A program made the position numbers and the translations under genes. A stretch of DNA of 64,000 nt from Juglans regia (Eukaryota; Streptophyta; Magnoliopsida; Fagales; Juglandaceae), in NCBI RefSeq assembly GCF_001411555.2, contig NC_049916.1, forward strand, positions 7,839,889 to 7,903,888. The letters are read 5' to 3'. This document shows, in pieces, positions 35,945 through 47,641 of the stretch. Under the pieces are notes generated by a model. It saw nothing but the letters and a program-made list of their open reading frames with translations, had not been told where the DNA came from and ran no database searches. Within the stretch, counting starts at the first letter, position 1; each line of letters starts with the position of its first letter.

Positions 35945-36700
35945 GTTGCCGAGAAATGAGTTACCGCAGGGGAGAGAGCTGCGGCGCTTGGAGGAGAACG
36001 ATGGTGGCTGGGTTGATCGCCGGTGTGAGGGAGACTCGCCAGTGGTGGCGGTGAGGCTGGGTGGCGCGTACGGTGGCGCAACTAGAGAAAAATGGAAAAA
36101 ATCCATTTCGGTTGGATTACCGCAGGGGAGGGAGAGGGCTGCGCGTGAGGGAAATCGGTGATGGTTGGGTTGGTCGTCGGCGTGAAGGGGACTCGCCGGT
36201 GGTGGCGGTGAGGCTGGGTGGTCGCATACGGCGATGCAACTAGAGAGAAATAAGAAAAATCCATTTTGGTTGGGTTACTGCAGGGGAGAGAGAGGGCTGC
36301 ACATGGGGGAGATTGGCAGTGGCTGGGTTCGTCGCCAGCGTGAGAGGGACTCGCCGATGGTGGCGGTGAGGCTGGGTGGCACGTACGGCGGCGCAACTAG
36401 AGAGAAATGGAAAAAATCCATTTCGGTTGGGTTACCGCAGGAGAGGGAGAGGGCTACGCGTGGGGGAAATCGATGGTAGCTGGGTTGGTCGTTGGCGTGA
36501 GGGGGACTCGCCGGTGGTGGCGGTGAGGCTGGGTGGCCTCATACGACAACACAACTAGAGAGAAATGGGAAAAACCCATTTCGGTTGGGTTACCGCAGGG
36601 GAGAGAGAGGGTTGCACGTGGGGGAGATTGGCGGTGGCTGGGTTCGTCGCCGACGTGAGGGGGACTCGCCGGTGGTGGCGGTGAGGCTTGCCGGGCATGG
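35945..36700 (+). repeat. GC-rich minisatellite, 158-bp unit, about five copies
   Basis: The word CAACTAGAG recurs at 36079, 36237, 36394 and 36552 (spacing 158, 157, 158). Each unit contains ATCCATTTCGGTTGGGTTACC, GCAGGGGAGAGAGAG, GGCTGGGTTGGTCG and ACTCGCCGGTGGTGGCGGTG. A first partial unit precedes (from about 35945) and a last partial one ends near 36690 with a GCATGGCGGCGTCGG divergence. Unit length is not a multiple of three, so the long ORFs in all frames and both strands are by-products rather than a protein. It lies in DNA that is otherwise strongly AT-rich, and is flanked by GAGAGA. Confidence 0.85.
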
Positions 36701-36769
36701 CGGCGTCGGGCTGGGTTGAAGGAGGATGGGGCGTGGGGGAAGAATCGGGCCATAGGAGAGAGAAAGAAA

Positions 36770-37680
36770 ATGAGAAAAAAAAAATCACTATAATATTTAT
36801 CACTATTATATATAAATAAAAAATAAAATCACTATAATATTTATCACTATTATATATAAAAATAAAATAAAATCGTTAAAATATTTATCACTTTTATGTA
36901 AAAAGTAGATTCTTTAAAGTGGATCTCAAATATACCAAATTTTTTTAAAGATATTGTGCATATTTTACATACTTTAAAATTATATAAATAATTTCTCTTG
37001 TTAAAATTTAGAGATACAATTATAAGACTGTAATATTTATCACTATAACAAATAATTTCTCTTGTTAAAATTTATATATAAATAATTTCTCTTATTAAAA
37101 CACTGATTTAAACTAATTTAAAATTAAAATAATTAAAATATAAATAACATATCATACATAAACTATCAAATTTAATTTATAAAATACTAATCTTCCATTA
37201 TTAAATAAATGATGAAATTTTACTAAATATTTTTAAGAAATTAAAATCATATAAATAATTAGAATTTTACCATAATTTAAATATGATAATATTCTTAATT
37301 AACTGAATTAGGCAAATGTGCGAGGCGAAGGAGAGAGAATGAGAAAGGAAAAGTGGAGGAAAATGTTAATTTTTGGGTTTTAAATCACAACTCTTCATCT
37401 TAAATCTTTAGATTTAATCTAACGGTAAAAGTTTAAATATTGATTTAAACTAACATAAAATAGATAATTAAAATATAAATATTATATCATACACTTAAAA
37501 TTAACTTTAATTTATAAAATACTAATTTTTTATCATTAAATAAAAGATAAAGTTTTACTAAACATTTTTAAGAGAATAATATTATATCATACACTCAAAA
37601 TCAACTTTAATTTATAAAATACTAATTTTTCATCATTAAATAAATGATGAAGTTTTACTGAATATTTTTAAGAGAAAAAA
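36770..37680. repeat. AT-rich tandem repeats next to the minisatellite
   Basis: A unit of about 46 bp (ATCACTATAATATTTATCACT...) occurs two and a half times at 36784-36900. A longer unit of about 107 bp containing TATCATACA, ACTTTAATTTATAAAATACTAAT and AAATGATGAAGTTTTACT occurs at about 37140-37235, 37470-37575 and 37580-37670. Confidence 0.7.
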
Positions 37681-38650
37681 AAAATCTAATTAATTTGAAT
37701 TTTTAATATAATTTAAATTTCATAATAAATAATGAACATGAATAAATAATAATTTACTCTTATATATTAGACTATTTTAATATTTAAAATTATACTTAAT
37801 TTTTTTCTTCAATTTGACAGATGTGATAAACGTGCTTTGCCACTGCTAGTATATATAAATATCCAAACCAAAAGTCCTGTGCGAATTTACAAATAGTCTA
37901 CGTAGATATTTATTTAGGTCTAAACTGCTTTCAAACTACACTTTTATGATCATGGTAGGTGGACATCAATTTCAGCAGAGAAATCAAATGGTATTCTCTT
38001 GTATGCTTATGGGCACTTGAATTTCTTGTCGTAGCAATAAAATTACATATTATTTATCAAAAATAAAAAAAGAAAATTCAATGGTCAAAAGTATGGACTT
38101 AAAGGCTCAACAATAATTCCACATATTCATGTCTCAAAGTTGTTAATAAACTGTCATATATAGTTCTTATAATTATAGGTAGGCATAAGATCATTTATAT
38201 CACCTAGTATGGCAGATGATGAAGATCATAGACGACAAGAAAAACCACAATTAGCAACAGAACTGGATGGTAGTAAAAAATAATGATAGAATAATGAATG
38301 ATTGTGAAAATGTAATGCTCTAATGGAAGGCCAAACACATGGTCTATACTTCAAAAAGATTAGTCAATGATACAATTGGAGTCCCTTTGAAATATTATAA
38401 AGAGCACGAATTTCTTATTCCCAAATAATGTGAGATCTATACACTACCTATTCTTATCTATATCATATGTGGTATCACATAAAAGTAGATGAAAAATAAT
38501 AATAAAATAATAAATAATAGTGAAGTATTCTCAGTACCCAAACTAAGCCTAATCATCTAAAAAACAGAACACAGAGCCTTCTCATCATCAGTTTCATCAC
38601 ATTAATATCATAATCACGTAGGAACACTTGCAGCAACAGCCCAAAACCGG
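37680..38650. other. Intergenic DNA, upstream of the glycine-rich remnant
   Basis: A Helitron-like 3' end is possible at about 37815-37849 (see Part 2). The segment 38480-38545 is the right end of the GGCTACGTTTGG-type MITE seen complete at 47811-47974 (GTACCCAAACTAAGCC). No gene seen. Confidence 0.35.
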
Positions 38651-38656
38651 TACTGC

Positions 38657-39082
38657 ATGTATTGCTTTTACAGGGATATTTTGAGGTCACTTGGGTCAGT
38701 CAGGAATTGGAAGGTCGACGGCAGCAGCAAGAAGAAGAATGAGAGGAAACAATTCACGGTGGCTAAACTTCTTGGCAACGACAAGGACAAGAAGAAGCTG
38801 GCAGAGGGCGTACTAGGGGAAGTGTTGGGGCCTGGAGGTGGTGTAGGGATAGGGTGTGGTGCTGGAAATGGAATGGGGTTTGGGTTGGTCGAAGGGATTG
38901 GCTATGGGGGGCTGCCTGTGGAAGGAACCATGATCTGCAGCTAGTTTTTGGGCTTGGAATCAGTTGTGGTGCTGGTGGTTTTGGATTGGGTCTTACTTTG
39001 GACTCCTTAAAGCAGAGCTCTTCAGATTCAAACAAGAGATCAATTTTGTATCGAGATATTGGACAAGTTTTCAAACATGAAG
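38657..39082 (+). pseudogene. Glycine-rich small protein gene, frameshifted
   Basis: From ATG 38657, a basic N-terminal part (KKKNERKQF, NDKDKKKLAEG) leads to a Gly-rich hydrophobic part (GGGVGIGCGAGNGMGFG...GIGYGG) that stops at 38944. The +1 frame, read from about 38900, continues the same pattern (LVFGLGISCGAGGFGLGLTLDSL) to about 39082, which is what plant glycine-rich 'keratin-associated 21-1-like' or TGD5-like proteins show after a GYGGWPWNHL motif. Small insertions in and after the GGGGGG run at about 38906 explain the switch. So either a recent pseudogene or sequencing error. A 3' splice-like TTTTACAG sits at 38667, hence the true start may lie in an upstream exon. Family assignment is tentative; role unknown. 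Confidence 0.5.
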
Positions 39083-39105
39083 GTACTTTATCTTCAGCCC
39101 GTTTA

Positions 39106-39190
39106 TTATTATTATTATTATTATTATTATAATTGTACAATTCCTCAATGGGTTGTCACGGCGGACCTAGTATTATTATTATTATTTATT
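39106..39190. repeat. (TTA)n microsatellites
   Basis: Two runs of ATT/TTA triplets, 39106-39130 and 39170-39187. Confidence 0.85.
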
Positions 39191-39574
39191 TATTTTTTTG
39201 AATTGAAAAAAGAAAATTTCAAACTCCAGACCTCTATTATGCTAGGCTTAATTGTTATTTTCGGTTTCAAATTTTCAAGGTGTGGTCGTTGGTAAAACAG
39301 TACAAAAAGTACAAAAATTGACATGATGCATTGATGAAAGAATAATCGACTATTTAAATATATATAAGATCATGGTCAACAATGAAACTATTGAAAAATA
39401 ACATACTTCCTAACCTTATAACAAAATTCAATATTCTACGACAGACCCATGATATGGTTGAACATTATTAGCATTTTCGTGGACCAACCATCCAACCTTA
39501 ATTAGCACCTTGCTATCTCAAGCTAATTTAGTTTGTTCATTGACTTCGGCACAAATATTGTCCAGGTCTCTGCA

Positions 39575-39682
39575 AAAGGTCTGTGGCCTGATTGGTATAA
39601 TCCATAACCTTCAAAATAAAGGTTTAGAGTTCGAAACCCCATGTCCCAACTTAAAATAAATAAATAAATAAATATTGTCTAG
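39575..39682 (+). mobile_element. tRNA-derived SINE-like fragment
   Basis: GTGGCCTGATTGGT fits a tRNA A-box and GAGTTCGAAACCCC a B-box, 35-40 bp apart, followed by (AAAT)n. It is located about 60 bp from the copia 3' LTR. The anticodon region does not give a normal tRNA, so it is not a tRNA gene. Confidence 0.55.
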
Positions 39683-39742
39683 GTCTTTTTCTAGAAGCTT
39701 GAGACAAACAACTGCAGTGACGAGCATATTTCTTTTACTTAT

Positions 39743-40080
39743 TGTTACATAAGGTTAAATCAAATTATCTCAACGAGAGAAATTCTCACAAGTTCGGATC
39801 TTTATTCGTCTTACAGCTCACATCACTTTATTGTTTGCACTTCTATGTCGCTGAGGAGGCTACTAGAGTCTCCTAGAATGAAGAGAGATATGAGAGTTTT
39901 TATCTTTTTACTAGACTTTTTCATTCACCACATTTAATGTACGTAAATTCTTATTTAAAGAGTTTCCACACTTGGAAGTTAAATAACTTCCCTAAAGTTA
40001 TGGTAGTGGTGGGGAGTTAATAAATAACTTCCTCATCCATGTGGATACAACTTGGTCATGGGATTTACTCACTACCAACA
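39743..40080 (-). repeat. 3' LTR of the copia element
   Basis: 338 bp. It retains a segment of about 50 bp (CATTCACCACATTTAATGTA...) absent from the other LTR. Confidence 0.93.
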
Positions 40081-40179
40081 TCTCCCACTTGTCCACTATG
40101 GATGTTATGTTATGTACATTAACATAGTAAATTGTAAAGTCTAAGTTAGTAAGTAGTAACTATCCATCATTTTCTCCGG

Positions 40180-40672
40180 ACTGATGTCGGTTCGGTTTGG
40201 TCCGATCAGTCTGTTTTGGCCTAATTATTTTATTATTTTTTTCATCTTTTTTTTTTCAAATAAATAAATTAAAAAATTATTTAAATTACTAAATTAAAAT
40301 TAAGTGAATTATTAATGTGGATTAGGTAACTAACTCATTAAAAAAATATTTTACTATAATTATATTTATGATGTTGATAGTTATTACTTACTAACTTAGA
40401 CTTTACTATTTAGTATGCATAATTATTAATAATATCATACATTTTATATATGGTTAATAAATATCAAATAATTTCATTGTGTATATAGATTATTCGTACT
40501 TGCTTTCAACTTAGGTATCAAATAATTTTATATATGATTATTCATGTATGATGAATTAACCATTTACATATAATGATATAAATTATCACATGATTTATTA
40601 TTTATTATTAATTGATAGCATATATTATTTTATATTTTATATGGTCAATGATAATAAATTAGATGAAAATTA
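40180..40672 (+). mobile_element. Fold-back family copy nested in the copia element
   Basis: Opens with GTCGGTTCGGTTTGGTCCG and continues with AAATTAAAATTAAGTGAATT and TAATGTGGATTAGGTAACTAA, which match 7418-7600 nearly word for word. The right arm is missing; similarity stops near TTAGATGAAAATTA (40672). Confidence 0.6.
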
Positions 40673-41039
40673 TCTCTATAGTGAATGTTTTCACATGGAG
40701 GCACTTTCCTTTACATTTGACGCTGCTGGTAGACGGAATGGGGGGATTGATAAGTATTGAAAGTAAGCAGGTCCACTTTGAAGCAATTATTAGTTTTGGA
40801 AGACATTTTGAATTGAGTGAAAGTTTGAAGAGACATAGTGTAATTAACCCTAAATGCTTCAAAGCATTAAGGTATTTACTAGCTCGCTACTCAAGCGCCA
40901 ATGTGATCATTCATGTAAGTGAACTGATCTTTGCCTGTAACTTCTTTATAATGTGTGCTTTTCACTTAGTATCAATTAATTAATAATATGAGATAAACAC
41001 AATTATCTCACTGCAGTAGATACTAACAGTGTTAAATAT

Positions 41040-44000
41040 ATAATAAAATTTAAGGTATCCTCAATACAACATATATCAAATCCGATGAAATTTCAAACTC
41101 CTAACATGAGTTTGGAAAACATTTCTACTTGTAGCCTTAGTGAGAGGATCAACTACCATCTTACTAGTAGAGATATGTTGTAGGATTACTTCACCTCGCG
41201 CAACAATATCTCGAATATAGTGAAAACGAATGTCTATATGTTTGGTTCTGCCATGGTATTTGGGATCTTTAGCATATGCAAAAACTAGCATACTATCACT
41301 GTATATCTTAACAGCTTCATCTACAAGAGCTGTAACCTTGAGGCATTGAAAAAATCTCCTCAATCAAATAGCCTCTTGTACAACTGCTGAACAAACAACG
41401 TACTCTGACTCCATCATGGACAAAGTAATACATGATTGTTTCTTACTACACCAAGAAATAGCTCGCCTATTAAGCATAAAAGCGTAACCCGTCGTAAATT
41501 TTCGCTCATTTCTGTCACTAGCTCAATCAGCATCGCTATAACCCTTTAGTCTCATGTCTCCACCCTAATAGTAAAGAACGAGGTCTACTGTCCCACGAAG
41601 GTATAAAAAAATCCTCTTAACTGCTTGTCAATGAACAGGTCATGGGTTACTCTGATAACAATTGATCAATCCAACTGCATAGCAAATGTCAGGTCATGTA
41701 CACAACATAGCATACATCAGACTTCCAATTGCACTTGCATAAGGAACTTTGGTCATTTCTTTCATTTCCTCATCATTCTTAGGGTCATGTTCTAGACTCA
41801 AAGTATAACCCTTCTCAATTGGAGTGTCTATGGGTTTGGAGTTGTGCATACAAAATCGTTCTAGAATTTTCTTAATGTAAGTCTCTTGAGACAAACCAAG
41901 AAGCATCCTGGATCGATCCCTTGAAATTTTAACTCTTAGCACATAATTTACTTCACTCATATCCTTCATCTCAAAAGTAGAGTACAACCACTCTTTTGTG
42001 GTGACAATTATCTCCGTATTATTTCCAGCTAATAAGATGTTATTCATATACAAAGATAAAATTAGAAAACTCTTCCATGTACGTTTGACATACACACAAT
42101 GATTTTCTTCTACCATTTTAAAGCCAATTGAATTAATGGTTTCATGAAATCTGAAGTATCATTGTCTAGACGATTGTTTAAAGCCATAAATGGAATATTT
42201 CAGCTATCATACTTTTCGCTCTTGTCGCTCAACCTCAAGGTTGATCCATATAGATCTCTTTGTCTAATTTTCCATTGAAAAATACAGTTTTCACATCCAT
42301 TTAAAAAAGTTTCAAATCTAGATGTGCAACTATTGCTAGAATAAGGCGAATGAAAGCAAATCTCACCATAGAGGAGAATGTTTCTTCATAATCTATACCC
42401 ACTCTTTGGGTATAGCCCTTCGCCACGAGTCGGACCTTATATTTGTCAATTGAACCATCTGTCTAGTGCTTAATTTTTAAAACCCATTTGTTTCCAATAG
42501 ATTTGTGCCCAGGTGGAAAATCAACTAACTCCCAAACTTGGTTCTATGCCATAGAACTCATCTCATCTATCATAGTAGCTAGCCATATATTTGAAGTAGG
42601 CGAACTTAGTATTTTTTGATAAGAAGAAGGTTCATTAAAGTCAGAAGGAGCACACATGAAAGATTCTATTTCAATTTCAAAATGACGACGAGGAATGGTT
42701 CCACGTTCGCTTCTATGTAACTTAGACTCTTGTGAGTTACTTTCTATTGGTATGCTCCCACTAGGAGGCAAGTTACTCCAACTATCTTTTGCAATTCTAG
42801 GATGTGATAATTCTCCACCCTCACCAAAAGATTATGTAACTCCCTCAAGTTCTTGCAACTCAAAAAGTGTAAGATCATTCTTTGCTTCACCAATATTGGA
42901 AAAATCACTCTAGATAAATGTGACATGACGTGACTCTATTTCTGTCATGCATTTGCTAGGATGTTCACCAAATATTATATAGCACTTTGAGCTTTCTGAA
43001 TATCTTATGAAGATATACTCATTTACTTTAGGGACAAGTTTTCTATATTTATGGGAAGTGGTGTGAACATAACCAACAAAACTCTAAGGACGCAAATGTT
43101 CTAAATTTGGTTTTGCATTATTTCATAATTTATATGGGATTGAAGGAACGGACTTATAAGGCACACAATTCAAAATCTAGGCAGCAGCTAGAAGAACATC
43201 TCTCCAAAAAGATATTGGCAAGTTAGCTTACGCCATCATTGATCGAACCATGTCCAAAAAGGTATGATGTTTCCTTTCCGCAACACAATTTTGTTGTGGT
43301 ATGCCAGGAATCGTCAATTACATGCGTATCCCTTTTTGCTCTCATAGTCCCTGAAACTCTTTAGACAAGTACTCTTGACTGCGATCAGTTCATAGAATTT
43401 TTAAATTTCTTTCTTTCTGGCTCTCAACCATAGCCACAAAGCGCTTGAAGCAGTCTAATGCTTCAAAATGATGAGAGATTATATAGACATGACTGAAACG
43501 TGAGTAGTCGTCTATAAATGTGAGAAAATAAGAGGCGCCATAGCGTGCCTTCATATTCACAGGTCCATAAATATCAGAATGGACTGCATCTAATGGATAA
43601 GATGCCTTGGGAGCATTTCCAAAAGGCTTCCTACTAGTTTTATTAGCTAAACAAGGTTCACACACAGGTAAGCTGATATTAGCGAGAGATCCCAATAGAC
43701 CTTCTCTAGGTAGTCTAGCCATTCTATCTTTTCCTATATGGTCTAGTCTAGCATGCCATTTCAATGAATTAGAAGCAACATCATCATCCTTTAAAGCCAT
43801 AAAAGAAAATGAGAAATTATCTAAATCCAATATAAAGAAACCATTCGAAAGAAAACCATTTCCATACAAAGTCATATCCAAATAAAAATCTAGTTGAGGG
43901 TGATCAAAATGAAAAGTAAAACCAAGTCCCAACATACACATCATGAAGAAGTAACAAGCCCCCCAGACACATCTTGAGTTGGTAGGTGCCAACTCCAAGC

Positions 44001-44960
44001 ACTTCTTGCTAAGTTCCGTTTCCCAATATAACATACTGTCTACCAACAGGTATTCTTCTATAATCTATGAACCCAACTCGATCTCAAGGTACATGTTTGG
44101 TTGTTCCTGTATCTACAATCCATTCAAGGATTGAGCGAGTAACAAAAATATGTGAACAAACATAAGTAATGAGAGAGTTGTGTTTAGTGGATACTTTCTT
44201 TGCCTCAGTGCACTCACTAGCAAAGTGTCCCACTTTTTCACAATTATAACACTTCAGTTTAGACTTGTTCTTGGCAGCACGCTTTCCTCTGCAGCACTTT
44301 GCTAATTTTTCATTCCTTGGCCCAAGACTATTTGCCGCTCAGCAGATCTCTCATGTTGCTTGCACTTTGGCTTGAATGTCTTGCGCTTCCCAGCTTGGGC
44401 AATAAGAAGAGTATTAAGGTGTGCATCTATGCACTCTGCCTCTAACTCTAAATGACGAGATATATCAACAAAAATATTCTCACTAAGTGTCAAAACAAAC
44501 TTCATTTGCCCCATGTTGACTTAGGCAAAAATCGGTGGTAACTTTCTGCTCATCAATGAGATTATTGTCAACAGCCTTTAGATCATGAATCAATGTGGAC
44601 ATCGACCTCAAATGCTCAGTCATGGTATGTTTATCCTAGTAGCTGATGTTTCCCTATAGGCTCCACATATCTTGGGCAATTGGACAGTTCTCAAAGTCCC
44701 CAATAAGATTGTTGTGCATGCTACTAAGCATGGTAAAGAGTGCGCACCGATCTTTCTTCGCCCAAACCTGATAAACTTCCATATTACGACGATGTTGAAA
44801 AGTATTCACTTCTTTAGATTGTATCATAAGGTGAGACGGATTTTTAAGGACCTCTTTTTCATTAAGTAGATATTAGATTTTTCTATGCCACATGTCATAG
44901 TTGGTCTCATCCAGTTTATCTCCTTTAGTAAGGTCAACAACTACGTTTTAGTGGCCATTA
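41040..44960 (-). pseudogene. copia gag-pol polyprotein pseudogene
   Basis: Read 5' to 3' on the minus strand. Gag at about 44960-44300 (KLDETNYDMWHRKIQ, then WAKKDRCALFTMLSSMHNNLIG) and a CCHC zinc knuckle near 44250-44200 (CYNCEKVGHFASEC). Pre-integrase and integrase core start at 44046-43390 (LDHIGKDRM, CEPCLANKTSRK, HSDIYGPV, TFIDDYSRF). Reverse transcriptase about 42480-41690 (WVLKIKH, YMNNILLAG replacing the usual YVDD, SEVNYVLRVKI, YASAIGSLMYAM). RNase H and the C-terminus 41500-41076 (KHIDIRFHYIRD). Stops and frame changes break it at many points, including between integrase and reverse transcriptase. The Asp-Asp catalytic pair is altered to Asn-Asn (YMNN), so the enzyme would be dead even if read through. 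Confidence 0.88.
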
Positions 44961-46643
44961 TCACTACATTTATTGTGTGAGATTGACATTAGCACCATTT
45001 AATTTTATTTCAAAATCTAACTAGACCATGGAATTCCTTCCTGCATAGTGAGATAAAAAATTTCGCAACAAACTAGTAATCATCTCCCACTATATAAGTT
45101 CAATTATCATATCTACTTAATTTTCAATAAAATTTATGGAGGAGTTTTTTTGTTTTTTTGTTTTAAAAGAACTCAAAACTGATGCGCATATAACACATTC
45201 ATTAAATATGAAAAACCAACAATTATTGCACTAAACACATAGCGCAAAGGCTCCACCTGAAGCCTCATCGGTAACTTGGTACATCATGTTAAGGGGACCT
45301 TAAAGTATATCAATAGACATGAAAGACATCCCTTTACATGGCCTCAATAATAAAATTACATTTACAATATTACATTTCCAAAGCAAATCCTACTACAAAT
45401 TTTCTAGGAAAATAATCAATAAATAGGCATATCACGTCATCGATATACTTATAAGTTACACCTTATATCCATTCACATAAAAATACATACATACATTATA
45501 CGTGAGCCCAACAAATTACCAATGTCAACTCTATCCATTTCTATAAAAAATATCAATGAACTCAAACATTCAATCATAATGGTATGCTTGATGGTTCAAT
45601 GGATAGAGAATCCACATTCTCAATTAATGAGAAGGGTTTGATAGGTTACCAAATCTAGGGACATATTCAATATGAACATGCATTTAATAATGATTCAATA
45701 GATTCATGCACAACTAATCTATATAAATATCACATAATATTGAAAAATTGGACTTGAGAAAGTATGGCAAAGGTCCCAATTTTCTTTTTTTTTTTAAAAA
45801 AAACTTTTTCCAGTTCTCTGTTTCAACAAAAAAAATATATGAATCAATTTTAGACACCAACACATGATTACATGTGCTGCACGTGTCAAAAACTGGTGAC
45901 AAAAGCCTCCACACTTGCCCCCACGCGCCGCCTATGCGTGTAGGCTTCATTTTTGCTCTAAAGGCTATCTTGCCTCTGCTTAACTTGCCGCGGAGAAGGT
46001 GATGTAGAGTGTACATCACATTCTCCGTTCACGGTAATTTCAGACTTCTAAACTCAAAGTTTAGTCATCTTAATGTGTTTGTATGTCGGTAAAATGAGTA
46101 ATAATGGAGTCAAGTGGAAGGGTGGACTGTACTCTCTTTTACCGAGAGTGGAACTGGGTCAAAAACATTGTTCATCGTCTATTCCTCAACTCAAAATTCT
46201 GGTTTTTAATTTTTAATTTTTAATTTTTAATTTTTAATTTTTATTTCGACCACCTATTTTCAATCGTTCATAACTTACTCATACTAAGTCCAAATTAAGG
46301 ATATATATGTCAAACTAAAGCTTATGAACCCATCTTTCTAACCATATAGGATTTATATATATATAAAAGTAAGATTTGGTTGGTTAAAAAATAACTCAAA
46401 GTCTCGATCTAAACATGAACTCTAAAATTAGGGTTTCATATTTCTTCTTCTATATGCAATGAAACTTCACCAAAATTAAGAGACATGTTTATGACATTAT
46501 AAGAAATATTTTCTTGTAGATAATTTAATCTTAAACATGTAATACCGTAGGCTTTAATGACAAACAATCATGTCATATCATCAATTACATGCTTTTAAAC
46601 TCATTCCAAAGCATCAAACAAACAACATAGGCTCTGATACCAA

Positions 46644-46983
46644 TGTTAAATAAGGTTAAATCAAATTATCTCAAGGAGTAAAATTTCCACAAGGTCGGAT
46701 CTTTACTCGTCATACAACACACGTCACTTTAGTATTTGCACTTCTAAGTCGCTTAGGAGGCTACTAGAGTCTCCTAAAAAATTTCACAATTCAAGATTAA
46801 GAGATCTAGATGGTTTCTCTAGGAAAATCAAGAGAGAGATGAGAGTTTTTATCTTTTTATTAGACTTTTTCACACTTGGAAGTTAATTAACTTTCCCAAA
46901 GTTGTGGTAGTGGTGGGGAGTTAATAAATAACTTCTCCACCATGTGGACATAACTTGGTCATGGGATTTACCCACTACCAACA
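46644..46983 (-). repeat. 5' LTR of the copia element
   Basis: 340 bp. Contains a segment of about 48 bp (AAATTTCACAATTCAAGATT...) missing in the 3' LTR. A pentanucleotide TTTTTAA array (46200-46245) lies just inside the element, in the leader between the primer site and gag. Confidence 0.93.
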
Positions 46984-47340
46984 CTTATAAATTTATGTTG
47001 GCATTTTACAAGTCAAACTATAACCATTAGGAAACAATCAGAGATAAGAGAAGATCACATGATTTTATAATCACAGATATTTCTGTCTACACAAGGTCGA
47101 TATAGAAGAAAAGCCAAGACCCCATTTAAATCCTTAATAAATAAGAATTATGAAGCTCAAATTAGTGCATTAAGGCTAAACATTAACATAAAATATTGAT
47201 ATGATCAAGCAGTACTAAACTTCCTTCCTACCTCTCTGTTACTCTATCACTGCCTCTTCCCACCTCTCTATTACTCCCTCTTCTACACCAGTAAAATTGC
47301 TTCCAGAGTCGTCATGTCAATCCTTCAAGTGTAAATACCT

Positions 47341-47641
47341 ATATATATATATATATATATCTAAATTCCAATCTGATTTACTTAATAAAAAATTCTTAGT
47401 AAGGATTGATTGCAAAAGTGCTAAATTTGTTTTAGAAAAAGATGTCCAAAACATTGCATCAAAACATATTTTTGCACGCTGGCAAGCTATTTTAAGTGTT
47501 TTTGATTTTGATATCGAATATATCAAAGGTACTCAAAACTCTATTCCTGATTTTCTTACCCGTGAATTCTTGCAGAATCCTCAAGATGAGCAAGAAAAAA
47601 GGAAAAGAGAAACAGACTGCTCCTCCCCCTCCCATTCCTGC

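Larger units (their letters stand above)
39743..46983 (-). mobile_element. Complete Ty1-copia retrotransposon, coding region decayed
   Basis: A minus-strand element of 7241 bp. The 3' LTR is 39743-40080 and the 5' LTR 46644-46983, both TGTTGGTAGT...AACA on the minus strand. Perfect 5-bp target duplication CTTAT (39738-39742 and 46984-46988). Primer site TGGTATCAGAGC (46642-46631) fits initiator tRNA-Met. Polypurine tract AAGTGGGAGA (about 40081-40091). Order is gag, integrase, reverse transcriptase, RNase H, as in copia. The two LTRs differ by reciprocal deletions of about 50 bp each, so insertion is not recent. A fold-back element sits inside near the 3' LTR. Confidence 0.93.

Noticed and set aside
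35931..36803. Six or more ORFs on both strands rich in Gly/Arg or Pro/Ser
   Set aside because: All are produced by the 158-bp minisatellite, whose unit is not a multiple of three; the frames shift from unit to unit.
39575..39682. tRNA gene
   Set aside because: A- and B-box words are present but no cloverleaf with paired acceptor arms forms; it is followed by an (AAAT)n tail, so SINE-like.
40663..40983. 106-residue plus-strand ORF near the copia 3' LTR
   Set aside because: Overlaps the end of the nested fold-back element and the copia tail; no domain recognised.
45714..46019. 101-residue minus-strand ORF between the copia primer site and gag
   Set aside because: Lies in the leader of the retrotransposon and has no gag-like motif; chance ORF.
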